Positions 1 to 9,717 of a DNA stretch of 64,000 bases are shown piece by piece (positions within the stretch are counted from its first letter, which is position 1; each line of letters starts with the position of its first letter). The DNA is from Fischerella sp. CENA71 (lineage in GTDB: Bacteria; Cyanobacteriota; Cyanobacteriia; Cyanobacteriales; Nostocaceae): the NCBI GenBank assembly GCA_024239075.1, contig JANBVI010000004.1, positions 186,001-250,000 of the forward strand, in the 5' to 3' direction. The notes under the pieces are model-generated. The model did not search any database. It had not been told where the DNA came from and saw nothing but the letters and a program-made list of their open reading frames with translations. A program made the translations under genes and the position numbers.

Positions 1-192
1 CGCTTCTCGCTGGAACCTGTCTTGTACCATTTTATGTATCTGCGGATTCTCTGTGACAGGCTTGAGCTGCTTGATTACACAACGACGACCTGAAGGCAAA
101 TGTGTATCTTCTGTCAGAAAAGTTTTACCAAAACCACCTTCTCCTAAAACTTTAACAATCTTGTAACGATTGTTGATAATAGTTTGTAACAT
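1..192 (-). CDS. Serine/threonine protein kinase, N-terminal fragment (cut by window edge)
   Basis: Reading from an ATG at 192 gives 64 residues that run off the left edge. They match the start of a Hanks-type kinase domain: MLQTIINNRYKIVKVLGEGG, then a glycine-rich ATP loop GEGGFGKT at about residues 17-24 and an invariant-lysine strand VIKQLKP near residue 45. The kinase domain begins almost at the N-terminus, a common arrangement in cyanobacterial Ser/Thr kinases, so any sensory domains would lie outside the window. The gene is transcribed away from the FHA-PrsW gene at 788, with about 600 bp of shared upstream DNA. FHA domains bind phosphothreonine, so a functional link is possible but only inferred from position. 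Confidence 0.85.
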   Translation of the reverse strand, partial: MLQTIINNRYKIVKVLGEGGFGKTFLTEDTHLPSGRRCVIKQLKPVTENPQIHKMVQDRFQREA

Positions 193-787
193 TGTAATAC
201 ACAACCTTTATGTTATCTTTCTTACTATATATAGCTAGTCCCTAGTACAATACAGTGGAAATAATTAGACCTTTGAAAATACAGACAATTTATTAAAGCT
301 ATCGTTTTTTACCTTATACCTCCTATCTTTTGACTGCTGATACTAGCTATCTAGTAATGCAAACAATTGAGCAACTTCAAATTACGGAAATTGACTAAGA
401 ATAAATTAAGTTTGATTGAGTGCATCCAGAGGTTATACCATTTCACTAATTAAGTCTGATACATTTTGTAGTCAAGGAGACAAGGGAAAAGGGAGGATTA
501 GTATCAAAAGTTTTGTGAAATGGCATTGGCTACATGCTCACTAAGTGTCACACAAAATTTATAATCGTTTTATTTGATGGTTTAATATACGAACAATCAT
601 TGTTATTTTTTTGATAATAAATAATCAATGATCTTAACTGTATAAAATCAACTTTTAAACTGTTCGATATACTTTTATAATTATCTTAATGTTTAAAAAC
701 TTACTATATTTTTTACATCTTTTGTGTAAAGAATTAATATTTTATGTGTATAAATAATTACTAATGGCTGGGTAGAGGAATGGCCTA
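193..787. other. AT-rich intergenic region between divergent kinase and FHA-PrsW genes
   Basis: No ORF, RNA or strong terminator was recognised here. The DNA is AT-rich and must hold the promoters of both divergent genes. A purine-rich stretch (AAGGAGACAAGGGAAAAGG, from about 474) resembles the GACAAGG-type low-complexity strings found elsewhere between genes in this window. Confidence 0.5.
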
Positions 788-2149
788 ATGAGTAATGCAT
801 TTCTACGTATGGTTACTGCTAGTGAAGAGTATTCTTACTCACTGCTAACTACTGGTGAAATGGTGCTGGGACGTGATCCTAATAGTTGTCAAATACTCCT
901 AGATTCCAATCTCTACACGATGGTTTCGCGGCGTCATGCGGCGATTCGCCCATCTCCAACACCAGATGGGAGAACTAGTTTTTTACTTTGCGATCTCGGT
1001 AGTGCCAATGGAACTTATTTAAACGGACAGATTTTACAGGGATGTCAAGAACTGCAAAATGGCGATCGCATTACTCTAGGGAGTAACGGTCCACAATTCC
1101 TTTTCGAGTATCAGTATCAGTACAATCCCCAACCGCCTGTAGGGATACCACAGCCAGCACCCCAAAAAACGACAGCAGCGTTTAGCTATTCACCACCCTC
1201 ATCTAGTAACAATGACGACACTAGTTTGTCGCAACTCATCCCGCTTCTGTCTGCACCCAAAGATTTGACTCGTAAAGCGTACTTAGTACCAGGAATTATC
1301 ACTGTTGTCTTTGTAGTACTGTTGTTTTTTGTACAGGGTTATTTATATCAAATATTACTAGGAGCTTACTTAGGTGGTGCGACTTTATATTTTATCTACC
1401 AGTTATGTGGCAAACCTAAACCTTGGTGGGTGCTAATTACTTCAACTATAACCACAATAGTTGTTTTGGTTAGTCCAATACTAAATCTTTTTATCTTTGT
1501 TTTTCGCGGTATCTTACCAGGAAACATACCTGAAGATCCCAGTAACCTCAGCTTTCCAGAGTTATTTATTCGCTTCTTTTTTGGCGCTGGGTTACTAGAA
1601 GAATTACTCAAAGCCTTACCCATTATCGGATTTTATCTGATTGGCAAATCCCTAACATCGCCTAAGCGAGAACGTATCGGTGTTTGGGAACCCTTGGATG
1701 GAATTTTACTCGGTGCTGCTTCAGCAGTAGGATTTACTCTGTTTGAAACCTTGGGTCAATATGTACCTGGTAGGATTGCAGAAGTGGCTCAAGACATGGG
1801 AACAGAAGCTGGTTTGGGAGCAGGGTTGCAGTTGCTAATTCCGCGAATACTAGGCGAAGTTGCAGGACACATGGCTTGGAGTGGCTGGTTTGGATATTGT
1901 ATTGGTTTAGGTATCCTGAAGCCGCGTTTAGCTTCACGAATTCTACCCATAGGCTATTTAAGTGCTGCTGGGTTACACGGTTTATGGAATAGTAGCGCTG
2001 GACTAGCAGATTCCTTGGGAGTTTTTGTTTTAGGCTTGTTGGTAGTAGTCGGGGGAATATCTTACGTTTTGTTGGTGACAGCAATTATCAAAGCACGGGC
2101 TTTATCGCCGACGCGGGAGCAGAATTTTGCAACTCGCTTTTTTAAGTAA
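788..2149 (+). CDS. FHA domain fused to PrsW-type intramembrane protease
   Basis: 453 residues. Residues about 5-110 form an FHA domain with GRD (28-30), SRRH (47-50) and SANGTYLNG (72-80), the residues that bind phosphothreonine. A proline/serine-rich linker follows (about 113-145). The rest is a multi-pass membrane region matching the PrsW family: EELLK at 271-275, then FTLFE, EVAGHMAW and LHGLWNSS, which supply the acidic and histidine residues expected of this metalloprotease-like group. PrsW in Bacillus makes the site-1 cut of an anti-sigma factor; the substrate here is unknown. The ATG at 788 sits directly before the FHA domain. Fusion of a phosphopeptide-binding module to an intramembrane protease, next to a kinase gene, suggests phosphorylation-gated proteolysis (inference). 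Confidence 0.85.
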   Translation: MSNAFLRMVTASEEYSYSLLTTGEMVLGRDPNSCQILLDSNLYTMVSRRHAAIRPSPTPDGRTSFLLCDLGSANGTYLNGQILQGCQELQNGDRITLGSNGPQFLFEYQYQYNPQPPVGIPQPAPQKTTAAFSYSPPSSSNNDDTSLSQLIPLLSAPKDLTRKAYLVPGIITVVFVVLLFFVQGYLYQILLGAYLGGATLYFIYQLCGKPKPWWVLITSTITTIVVLVSPILNLFIFVFRGILPGNIPEDPSNLSFPELFIRFFFGAGLLEELLKALPIIGFYLIGKSLTSPKRERIGVWEPLDGILLGAASAVGFTLFETLGQYVPGRIAEVAQDMGTEAGLGAGLQLLIPRILGEVAGHMAWSGWFGYCIGLGILKPRLASRILPIGYLSAAGLHGLWNSSAGLADSLGVFVLGLLVVVGGISYVLLVTAIIKARALSPTREQNFATRFFK

Positions 2150-2230
2150 GTAATAACGGAAAACCCAGTGATTTGAAGAGTGTCTATTGCTAATTACTAG
2201 CCTCTCTGAATTTTTGCAAATTTGTATAAC

Positions 2231-2803
2231 TCAGACAGTTTCCAAATCTAAAATAAATCCAGGCAAAATATCTTCTCCTGATAAAATAGCAGGAAGCTGT
2301 AATATTTCTGTTTCTTTTCCTTGTCGATAAATTTCGACGCGGCTAGTTTTTCTATCAATTAACCAACCAAGTTTTACCCCTGCATCGATATATTCTTGCA
2401 TCTTCTTTTGTGTTTCTTGCAAGCTATCAGCGGGGGACATTAACTCTAAAACAAAATCAGGAGCAATGGGGGGAAATTTTTCCTTTTGTTCTGATGTTAG
2501 TGCATCCCATCTATCTTTTTTGATCCAAGCAACATCAGGGGAGCGATCTGCACCATTGGGCAATTTAAAGCAAGTCGAAGAATCAAATACTTCACCCAAT
2601 TTAGTTTTTTCATTCCAAAAAACAAATCTAGCAGTCAATCTAGCATTGTATCTCCCAGTTTCTCCCCCGGTAGGTGACATGATAATGATTTCTCCCAAAG
2701 CATTACGCTCAAATTTAACATCAGGATTATCTCGACACAATTGATAAAACTGGTCGTCAGTTAATTTAATGATGTTGTTGAGGTTAAATGTAATAGCAGT
2801 CAT
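2231..2803 (-). CDS. Uma2 family (DUF820) putative endonuclease
   Basis: 190 residues from the ATG at 2803. The protein shows the Uma2/DUF820 pattern of a PD-(D/E)XK-like fold: GEIIIMSPTGGETGRYNARL near the N-terminus, then RSPDVAWIKKDRW, PDFVLELMSPADSL and a VKLGWLIDRKTSRVEIYR segment. This family is greatly expanded in cyanobacteria and its role is uncertain. The reading frame stays open upstream to 2869, but those 22 extra codons lie in a dispersed repeat (see 2812-2860), so the internal ATG is preferred. It stands alone between the plus-strand FHA-PrsW gene and the RND operon. Confidence 0.85.
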   Translation of the reverse strand: MTAITFNLNNIIKLTDDQFYQLCRDNPDVKFERNALGEIIIMSPTGGETGRYNARLTARFVFWNEKTKLGEVFDSSTCFKLPNGADRSPDVAWIKKDRWDALTSEQKEKFPPIAPDFVLELMSPADSLQETQKKMQEYIDAGVKLGWLIDRKTSRVEIYRQGKETEILQLPAILSGEDILPGFILDLETV

Positions 2804-2811
2804 AATGCTTT

Positions 2812-2860
2812 GACCGATAATTCCTTGATGGTACAAGAAAGCGGATAAATCCTGGGACTC
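2812..2860. repeat. Dispersed intergenic repeat, copy 1
   Basis: The stretch contains the blocks GACCGATAATTCCT, GGTACAAGAAAGCGGA and TCCTGGGACTCAAT in order. The same three blocks, in the same order and orientation, recur at about 38926-38983. The DNA between here and 2985 is filled with further simple-repeat text (CCAAAATCC units). Confidence 0.7.
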
Positions 2861-3006
2861 AATCCGCAAATCTAAAGTCCAAAATTCTCAAGCCCTCGGA
2901 TAAATGCTGGGGGTCAATCCAAAATCGTTCGACTGAGCGCTCACGACGAAGTCCAAAATCCAAAATCCAAAATTGTTTGACCTGAGCAACACAGCTAAAT
3001 TTTAGT

Positions 3007-6000
3007 TTATATTTTTCTCAACTTTCCCAAACGCATGATCACAGAATTCATCCATTTCCAGGTAAAAATCTCATGCAGCAAAGTATAAAAACAAGGAATA
3101 ATAAACAACGTCAGCAGAGTGGCGATCGCCATACCGAAGAAAACAACTATCCCCAACGGCTGTAAAAATTCTGATCCTTCACCAATACCTAATGCTAAAG
3201 GAAACAGCCCTAAGATAGTAGTGACTGTAGTCATCATAATTGGACGCAAACGCTGAGGAGCAGCTTTAAGAATAGCAATTTGGCGAGTACAGCCTTCTTC
3301 TTCCTGAATTTGATTTGCTAGTTCTACCATCAAAATTCCAGCATTGACCACAATACCCACTAGTAATACTGCACCAACTACCACAGTTGCACCGATTGCT
3401 GTTTTTGTAATGTAAAGTCCGAAAATTCCACCAGCTAATGCCAGGGGTACGGTAAACATAATTACAAATGGGTCAATTAGCGAATTATATTGCACAGCCA
3501 TAACTACGAAAATTAAGAATGTCGCTAATGCTCCTAAAATTTTCAAAGAGTTTTGTAGCTGCTGATTTGTTTGTTGGGCTGAACTTGGCACAAGAGAAAC
3601 GCCTTCAGGTAATTGGATACTTTTAATTACCTCATCGACTTCTTTTAAAGCATCCCCAAGACTCGCTCCTTCATTTAAGTTACCTGCAATAATGAAAACC
3701 TGACGTTGGTTAATTCGCTGAATTTCTCCAGGTGCTTGACCTTCTTCAATACGAGCAACATCTAAAAGACGTATTTGTTGATTATTGTCAGTAAATAAGG
3801 GTAATCGCTGTAACTGGGAAGGATTTTGGATTGCTTCTTGATTTAACTCGACTCGCACGTCAACTAATCGATTCCCGCGTTGAATTTGCGTTGGTACTGA
3901 ACCTTCAATTGCTGTTTGGATAGTTTCACCAATATCCTGTGCTGTTAGACCCAAAGCTGCAACTCGTTCCCAGTCAGGACGAATTTGTACTTCTGGTTGA
4001 CGAGCATCAGCATCCGGTCGGAATCTTGCTAATTTTGCCCTTTCTTCTAAAGCTTGCAAGACATTTCTACCAGCTTGTTGTAACTTTTGTTCATCCTCGC
4101 CTTGTAAGATAACGTCAATTTCTGAGCCTTGTGCTGGGGTATTACTTAAAATTAAACCGCGTACCTGACCAGGGCTAAGGCGGAGTAGAATTCCTGCTAG
4201 ATTTAATTTGTCAAATTCCTGTGTGACTTTTTTGACAAAAACCTCGACATCTTGATCTGGTTTGAGAGTAATCGTGCTACTCGCACGTAAAGGATTTTCT
4301 GTAGTATTGCTACCAAATAGAAAACCGCCCACAGTTGTAAAAGCATAGTCGGTTTCTGGTTGCTTCATTAAAATATCATCTACAACCCGCATCACTTTCT
4401 GAGAGGTTTCCAAAGGTGTACCTGGGGGAAACTGCACTCTCAAGTTGGCTTGTCCGGTATTAATCCGAGGTAAAATTTCTTGGGGAATTTGACCTGCCAT
4501 GAACAAACTGCTACCACCAAAAATGAGCAAAGCAGCTGTGATTACCAGCAAGCGATAACGCAAAATCTTTTTTAATAATTTGCCATATAAAATAGTGGCA
4601 TCTTCAAAGCGGTGATTAAACTGTCGCAGCAGCCAAAACTCACTGACACCACTAGACCAGTTAATTGCTAGTAGCCGAGAACAGAGCATCGGTACTATTG
4701 TGACAGCAACGACAAGAGAGGCCGCAACTGCAAAGCTAATTGTCAGAATCAGTTCATTAAATAACAAAGAAATAAAGCCACCAAGCAACAAAAATGGCAC
4801 GACAGAAACCAAATTGGCAGCAGTAGCAGCAACTAAAGCAGATTCTACTTCTTGGGAAGAAGCGATCGCAGTCTCAATAACAAATTTTGAGTTAGGTTTT
4901 TTCTCCTTCTTCCACTCTCTCTCTTTCTTCATCTCCTTCTGATTGGGAGTCAAGCCTGTTTTTTCGGCAACGTTCTCCAAAATCACTACTGATGTATCAA
5001 TTGCTTGACCAATTCCCAGAGTTAAACCAGCCAAACTAAATACATTCAAAGTCAAGCCGAACAACTTCATTAAAGCGATCGCTGCTAAAGTACACAGAGG
5101 AATTGCCAAACTAATAATAAATGTTTGTCGTAGTGAACCCAGAAATAACAGTACTGCTACAGCTGCCAACAATGCTCCAGAAACTGCCGAAAAAATCACA
5201 TCATTCAAAGAATTACGAATGAAGCGAGATTCATCGCTAGTGGGAGTTAAAATCATGTCTGCTGGAATTATTCCAGACTGTCGCAATTGTTCAATCCGTT
5301 GCTTTACCCCATCTACAACCGTAATTGTGTTGGCATCAGGCTGTTTTTGAATTGATATTTTGACTGCTGGCTGACGATTCAGATATACCGAAACTCGTTG
5401 TTCTTCTGTGCCATCAATTACATTGGCAAAGTCTCTTAGATAGATGCGGCGAGGAACAGAAGTGGAAGAAGTAGAGGAAGCAGTTTCAAAAGAAAGACTT
5501 TCAATTTCCTTTGCATTTTGAAATCTTCCCACAGTGCGGGTTAAAGGTTCAGAATTTTTCCCCAAAATTCGACCACCGGAGATATCTTGGTTACGGGCTG
5601 CTAATTCATCAAGTACATCGTTTAATCCAACACCCAAAGCTTGGAGACGATTTAAGTCAACCAGTACCCGCACTTCTTCTTCAGCAGCACCAGATACATC
5701 CACTGAAGCAACTCCAGGTACAACACTAAGTTCACGTCCCAACTCTTCATCGGCAAATACCCGTAAATCTTTATCTTGTAAAGAAGGAGATGTTAATGCT
5801 AATTCATAAATTGGTTGTTGTGAAGGATCAAATTTAAATATGCGTGGTTCTTCAATAGTATCTGGAAGTTGCCCTCTACCTCTGTTAAAAGCAGCAGTAG
5901 CATCATTGAGAGCTTGATCAATATCTCCCCCTGGTTGAAAAAATAAATCTAAACTAACCTGTCCCTCACGAGTACGGGAAAAAACTTGTACTACATTCTC

Positions 6001-6249
6001 AGTTGCTGATAAAGCTTCCTCTAATGGTCTAGTAATTTCATCAATTGCAACTTCAGGTGATACACCAGGGGCTTCTAGTCGAACACCGATGCGCGGATAG
6101 GTAATTGATGGTAGCAGATCAACTTGGATAGTTGTCAGAAAAAATATCCCGACAACTATTAATGCTAAGGTAAGCATTAGTGTACCGATGTGTTGGCGAA
6201 TCGCGAGGGCGCTGACACTAAATCCCCCACTTTTGTTGGTTGCCTGCAT
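3007..6249 (-). CDS. RND-family efflux pump, inner-membrane transporter (AcrB/HAE1-like)
   Basis: 1080 residues, a full-length RND transporter that would use the proton gradient to export small molecules. The N-terminal TM helix is followed by LLPSITYPRIGVRLEAPGVS, the porter-domain start typical of this family. Two sets of TM helices each follow a large periplasmic loop. The second half repeats the layout, with GIVVNAGILMVELANQ and RLRPIMMTTVTTILGLFPLA near the C-terminus. A Lys/Glu-rich insertion (MKKEREWKKEKKPNSKF) of about 25 residues sits in the cytoplasmic loop after TM4 (DNA about 4880-4950) and is unusual. The adaptor gene lies 101 bp upstream on the same strand, so the two are probably cotranscribed. 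No TolC-type outer-membrane gene is in the window. The substrate cannot be told from the sequence. Confidence 0.93.
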   Translation of the reverse strand: MQATNKSGGFSVSALAIRQHIGTLMLTLALIVVGIFFLTTIQVDLLPSITYPRIGVRLEAPGVSPEVAIDEITRPLEEALSATENVVQVFSRTREGQVSLDLFFQPGGDIDQALNDATAAFNRGRGQLPDTIEEPRIFKFDPSQQPIYELALTSPSLQDKDLRVFADEELGRELSVVPGVASVDVSGAAEEEVRVLVDLNRLQALGVGLNDVLDELAARNQDISGGRILGKNSEPLTRTVGRFQNAKEIESLSFETASSTSSTSVPRRIYLRDFANVIDGTEEQRVSVYLNRQPAVKISIQKQPDANTITVVDGVKQRIEQLRQSGIIPADMILTPTSDESRFIRNSLNDVIFSAVSGALLAAVAVLLFLGSLRQTFIISLAIPLCTLAAIALMKLFGLTLNVFSLAGLTLGIGQAIDTSVVILENVAEKTGLTPNQKEMKKEREWKKEKKPNSKFVIETAIASSQEVESALVAATAANLVSVVPFLLLGGFISLLFNELILTISFAVAASLVVAVTIVPMLCSRLLAINWSSGVSEFWLLRQFNHRFEDATILYGKLLKKILRYRLLVITAALLIFGGSSLFMAGQIPQEILPRINTGQANLRVQFPPGTPLETSQKVMRVVDDILMKQPETDYAFTTVGGFLFGSNTTENPLRASSTITLKPDQDVEVFVKKVTQEFDKLNLAGILLRLSPGQVRGLILSNTPAQGSEIDVILQGEDEQKLQQAGRNVLQALEERAKLARFRPDADARQPEVQIRPDWERVAALGLTAQDIGETIQTAIEGSVPTQIQRGNRLVDVRVELNQEAIQNPSQLQRLPLFTDNNQQIRLLDVARIEEGQAPGEIQRINQRQVFIIAGNLNEGASLGDALKEVDEVIKSIQLPEGVSLVPSSAQQTNQQLQNSLKILGALATFLIFVVMAVQYNSLIDPFVIMFTVPLALAGGIFGLYITKTAIGATVVVGAVLLVGIVVNAGILMVELANQIQEEEGCTRQIAILKAAPQRLRPIMMTTVTTILGLFPLALGIGEGSEFLQPLGIVVFFGMAIATLLTLFIIPCFYTLLHEIFTWKWMNSVIMRLGKLRKI

Positions 6250-6350
6250 TTTTCTATATTCAGAGTAGATAAAAGTATTTTTCGTTATGACTGGTAGTGG
6301 TTAGTGGTTAAAAAGCGACTATTCACAACTAATAGTGTTGATGCTTATAT

Positions 6351-7724
6351 TTATTTCCCCGTCGTAGCTTCTAATTTTTCCGAAAGTATTGAAAGACGTA
6401 CAGCATCGCCTTCCTTGAGAGGCTTACCACTGCGTACTACGTACTCCTCATTCGGTTGCAAACCAGAGATAATTTCTACTTTACCGTCATTAGTTTTACC
6501 TAATTTCACGGTTTTACTTGCAACTGTTGTTTTACCTTGTTCTCGCTTCACCACAAACACCTTACCCTGATCACTTTTTGGTTTCGAGTTTGGATTTCGG
6601 TTCTGGTTATTCCCCCCTTCTGTCTGGATCGCAGTTAAAGGGACTACTACTCGTTCTTGTGCCTTTTGAGCAAAATTCACTCTTGCTAAAAGTCCACTAC
6701 CGATTTTTGCCCCATTATTGGGAATCACTATTTCTACTGGTACTAAACGAGCTGTATTGTCAGCAGCTGGGGAGATACGTGTCACAGTACCAACGTATGT
6801 ATTATCAGGAAAGGCATCTAACCGTACTTGTACTGACTGTCCCACTTGAATATTTGCCAGTTCTAATTCGGAAACCTGTACTACAACTTTGACACGGCTA
6901 AAATCACCGATTTTTAAAACTTCATTACCTGGTTGCAAAAGATTTCCAGGTTCTGTAACTTTTTCTAAGACTGCACCCGCAATCGGAGATACCAACTTAG
7001 CATAGGATCGGCGTTCTTTGGCTTCTGCTACTAAGGCTTGTTGAGCTGTTAATCTTCCCTTCGCAGCAGCAACTGCTTCTTGTTCTGTACGTACTTGTTC
7101 CTGTGCAGCACGGAAGGCTTGTGTCGCGGTTTGGGCGTTGGTGCGTGCTTGTTCAGCTGCTTGTTGAGCGATCGCTCCTTCTTTGAGGAGTTTATCTTGT
7201 CTTTCGGCATCGGCAACGGCTTGTGCTACTTCTAATCGCGTCCGTTCCACCTCAACACGCGCATTACTTACTTGAGCATTCGCCCTTGCTACTTCTGACT
7301 TGAGGGCTGCTAGTTCGGCTTCGGCTTGATTTAAGGCTGTTCGCAGTAGCGTATCATCTACCTGTCCAACGATTTGATTTTTTGTTAAAACATCCCCTAC
7401 ATCTACATTCAAACCCAAAAGCTGTCCTTGGATTTGCGATCGCAGCGATACGGTGCGGAATGGTGTAGTAGTACCTGTGTATTCTAATTGTTGTTGCAGA
7501 TCATCTTGACGGGCGATCGCCACATCTACAGGTGTTGCACTATTTGCTTGTCCAGATACACCACGACGCTCTTGTTGAGCTTCCGCAGATTCTTTGGGAA
7601 ATGATCCGCAACTTCCCATCAACAATCCTACACTCAGCCAGGAAACCACCAAGAATACAGATGAACCCGGCAATAAAGGTGAATTTTTAACTAATAGATG
7701 CAGTTTATTTCCGTCGCAAATCAT
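6351..7724 (-). CDS. RND efflux periplasmic adaptor (HlyD/MFP family)
   Basis: 457 residues. A hydrophobic N-terminal segment ends in LLMGSCGS, an acceptable but imperfect lipobox, so the protein is probably a lipoprotein or membrane-anchored. The order that follows is typical of membrane-fusion proteins: first lipoyl half (RSQIQGQLLGLNVDVGDVL), a long Ala/Gln/Glu-rich coiled-coil hairpin (about residues 135-240), second lipoyl half (SPIAGAVLEKVTEPGNLLQP), then beta-barrel and membrane-proximal domains. It bridges the inner-membrane pump to an outer-membrane channel. It is upstream of the RND gene at 3007-6249 and transcribed in the same direction. Confidence 0.92.
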   Translation of the reverse strand: MICDGNKLHLLVKNSPLLPGSSVFLVVSWLSVGLLMGSCGSFPKESAEAQQERRGVSGQANSATPVDVAIARQDDLQQQLEYTGTTTPFRTVSLRSQIQGQLLGLNVDVGDVLTKNQIVGQVDDTLLRTALNQAEAELAALKSEVARANAQVSNARVEVERTRLEVAQAVADAERQDKLLKEGAIAQQAAEQARTNAQTATQAFRAAQEQVRTEQEAVAAAKGRLTAQQALVAEAKERRSYAKLVSPIAGAVLEKVTEPGNLLQPGNEVLKIGDFSRVKVVVQVSELELANIQVGQSVQVRLDAFPDNTYVGTVTRISPAADNTARLVPVEIVIPNNGAKIGSGLLARVNFAQKAQERVVVPLTAIQTEGGNNQNRNPNSKPKSDQGKVFVVKREQGKTTVASKTVKLGKTNDGKVEIISGLQPNEEYVVRSGKPLKEGDAVRLSILSEKLEATTGK

Positions 7725-8792
7725 TATGTTTGGCTCCTACTGGGGCGGTTTTTGCCTAATCACAGCCGCCGATAACTAGTCCTAATATATAGATGTTGTG
7801 AATTTTACTCCGGCTATACGAACAAGGGAAAATACCCTTAAACAAAGATAGAGATGTAGCTTTTATTTCATTGTATTACTGGTTTTTTGTATCTTATATT
7901 ACTTTTTATCCAAAAGCATATCAAAGAAGATATCACTATTACAAACTCAGTAAAATTTCATCTACCTGATACAATTATTAATACAGTATAAATATTTATG
8001 ATTCAACTTGTCTCTACTGAAAGGCATAAGACTAATAACTAACGAAAATAAGTCTTTGTATAGTTCTTTTTTATCTCATAGATTACGTATTCAGTAAAAT
8101 ACTCATTTATTGAGCGATCGCACAAATTTATCTAGCAATTAGAGATTATTTTGGAGAGTAAAAATGCTATTAATCTAAGTGTTATCTGTATATTTTCTCT
8201 ATCATATAAACTGTACTTAGTAAGTACATGAGAATAAAGTCATGTATACACCCATGACTTAAGTCATATTTTTACTATGAAAAATTTATTTACTAATCCT
8301 ATATGATTTGTGAAAATTGCAAAGCCCAGATCAGCGACTTTGCATGAGTCCTCGCGAGTTTTGTATGGGACGAATGATTCAGGAATGCTATACAAATCCT
8401 AACTCTCATTTCAACAAACTAAAAATAGGAGTTAGTTTGTATATTTTATCTATTTTACTTTTATCAGGAACAACTTAGATCAATTCATATTAAAAAGTAA
8501 AAAAATAATTCCCACAAATAAAAATTAGGGGATAGGCTGTGGCAAGGCTAGGCTTATAAAACCAATATTTTCTTTTTCCTTTACGAGTGCCTTTTTGCTT
8601 TTTACTTTTGCCTTGTTTGCTGATTGTTTTTTGGGAAATAGATATTTTTCTAAAGTTGTAGCAATTCTATCAATAACTCTTCCTAATTTTAGTTTATATT
8701 AAAAAAAGTAAATTTTTTGGGAAACAGGATACACAATATGTATGTCCTTGTATAACCAATTCTGAATTAACTGGGCGCGAGGAAGGCTAACC
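7725..8792. other. Long AT-rich intergenic region
   Basis: About 1.07 kb with no supportable gene. It holds a HIP1 site near 8115 and one small inverted repeat (9-bp arms ACAAACTAA and TTAGTTTGT, 8414-8422 and 8432-8440). The 3' end must carry the promoter for the bilin lyase gene, and the 5' end the promoter of the efflux operon. No convincing sigma-70 hexamer pair was picked out. Confidence 0.45.
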
Positions 8793-9329
8793 GTGACATC
8801 ACCACTACAAATTTTACAAACAACCGACGAATCTCTGCTTGCGGAATTTTTTCAAGCATCTGTAGGTAAATGGCACTCAGAACGCCGCTATTACACTTTA
8901 CCAGAGGGAAAAACCAAAGAGATGGTAAGTGTAATTACGATTAAATTTTTGGCTCAGGGATGCGAAGAATTACGTAAATTAGCTGAAATGCACGGTTTAC
9001 CTGATACAGCAAGCTTAACCTGTGGTGCTGAAGTCATATGGGAAAGCACTAATTCAATTTCCGGAAGAAAAGAATCAAAGGGAACAACTTTATTTGGGGC
9101 TTTAGGCAACACAATATATCGCGATCGCGGTTTCGCTACAACCAAGCCAGTCACAGCCCAGTATTACTTCCCCAATCCCACAACTTTATGTTTGCGAACA
9201 GAGTACAATAATTCTGTATTTGAAGAAGAATTAAAGCTAGTCGGTAGCAAGTACCGCACACGCCAATCTATAATTTCCCGTGCGGGTGAACAGTTAATGA
9301 TTGGTCAGTATTTGGAAAAGCGGATTTAG
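8793..9329 (+). CDS. CpcS/CpeS-family phycobiliprotein lyase-like protein
   Basis: 178 residues from a GTG at 8793, preceded by a good ribosome-binding site (GAGGAAGG). The segment AEFFQASVGKWHSERRYYTL near the N-terminus matches the CpcS/CpeS lipocalin-fold lyases (typical form: EFF-x-x-S-x-G-x-W-x-S-x-R). The length also fits the family (about 180). These proteins attach bilins to cysteines of phycobiliproteins. This copy is not next to phycobilisome genes and is divergent in its middle part, so it may be one of the less-studied S-type lyase paralogues. Exact substrate unknown. Confidence 0.75.
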   Translation: MTSPLQILQTTDESLLAEFFQASVGKWHSERRYYTLPEGKTKEMVSVITIKFLAQGCEELRKLAEMHGLPDTASLTCGAEVIWESTNSISGRKESKGTTLFGALGNTIYRDRGFATTKPVTAQYYFPNPTTLCLRTEYNNSVFEEELKLVGSKYRTRQSIISRAGEQLMIGQYLEKRI

Positions 9330-9510
9330 TGGATTGCTAATTGTGATAAATAAGTCTTCCATTCGTAATTCATAATTCACTTCCCCTACTTTTCCCCGAT
9401 TGCTCTTTATCTTTAAAAACCATCAAATCAAGAGTCTGTATTGAAACTCTCATAAGGACTTCAATGAATACCAGGCTCAACTTAGGTTTATTTCAGTTAG
9501 AGAGCAAATC

Positions 9511-9644
9511 ATGAGTAAGAAAGTTTGGATTATTACAGTAGCAGCAATCTTAAGCATCATCTCTTTCTCAACAATTGCAAAGCCTTAATTACTCAGCAAG
9601 TAGTTGAACCTGAATGGGGTCTACCCCAACGGCGTGAGATTTAA
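9511..9644 (+). pseudogene. Small secreted peptide gene with an apparent 1-base frameshift
   Basis: ATG at 9511 opens a 25-residue frame, MSKKVWIITVAAILSIISFS..., which looks like a signal peptide and stops at 9586-9588. From 9582 the +1 frame continues without a stop for 20 codons (ALITQQVVEPEWGLPQRREI) to a TAA at 9642-9644. Restoring one A in the GCAAAGCC context would join the two into a 44-residue secreted peptide. This is either a real frameshift, a sequencing error, or chance. No family recognised. Confidence 0.4.
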
Positions 9645-9717
9645 TTAAATTAAGATAGCAAAAACACCCCTCCTCGATGATTTCCAAGGAGAGGTTAGAG
9701 ATAGATTTCCCAAATAT

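Noticed and set aside
3007-7724. RND pump and adaptor as a specific heavy-metal (CusA-type) system
   Set aside because: The pump lacks visible metal-binding methionine or histidine clusters and resembles the HAE1/multidrug branch, so no substrate is assigned.
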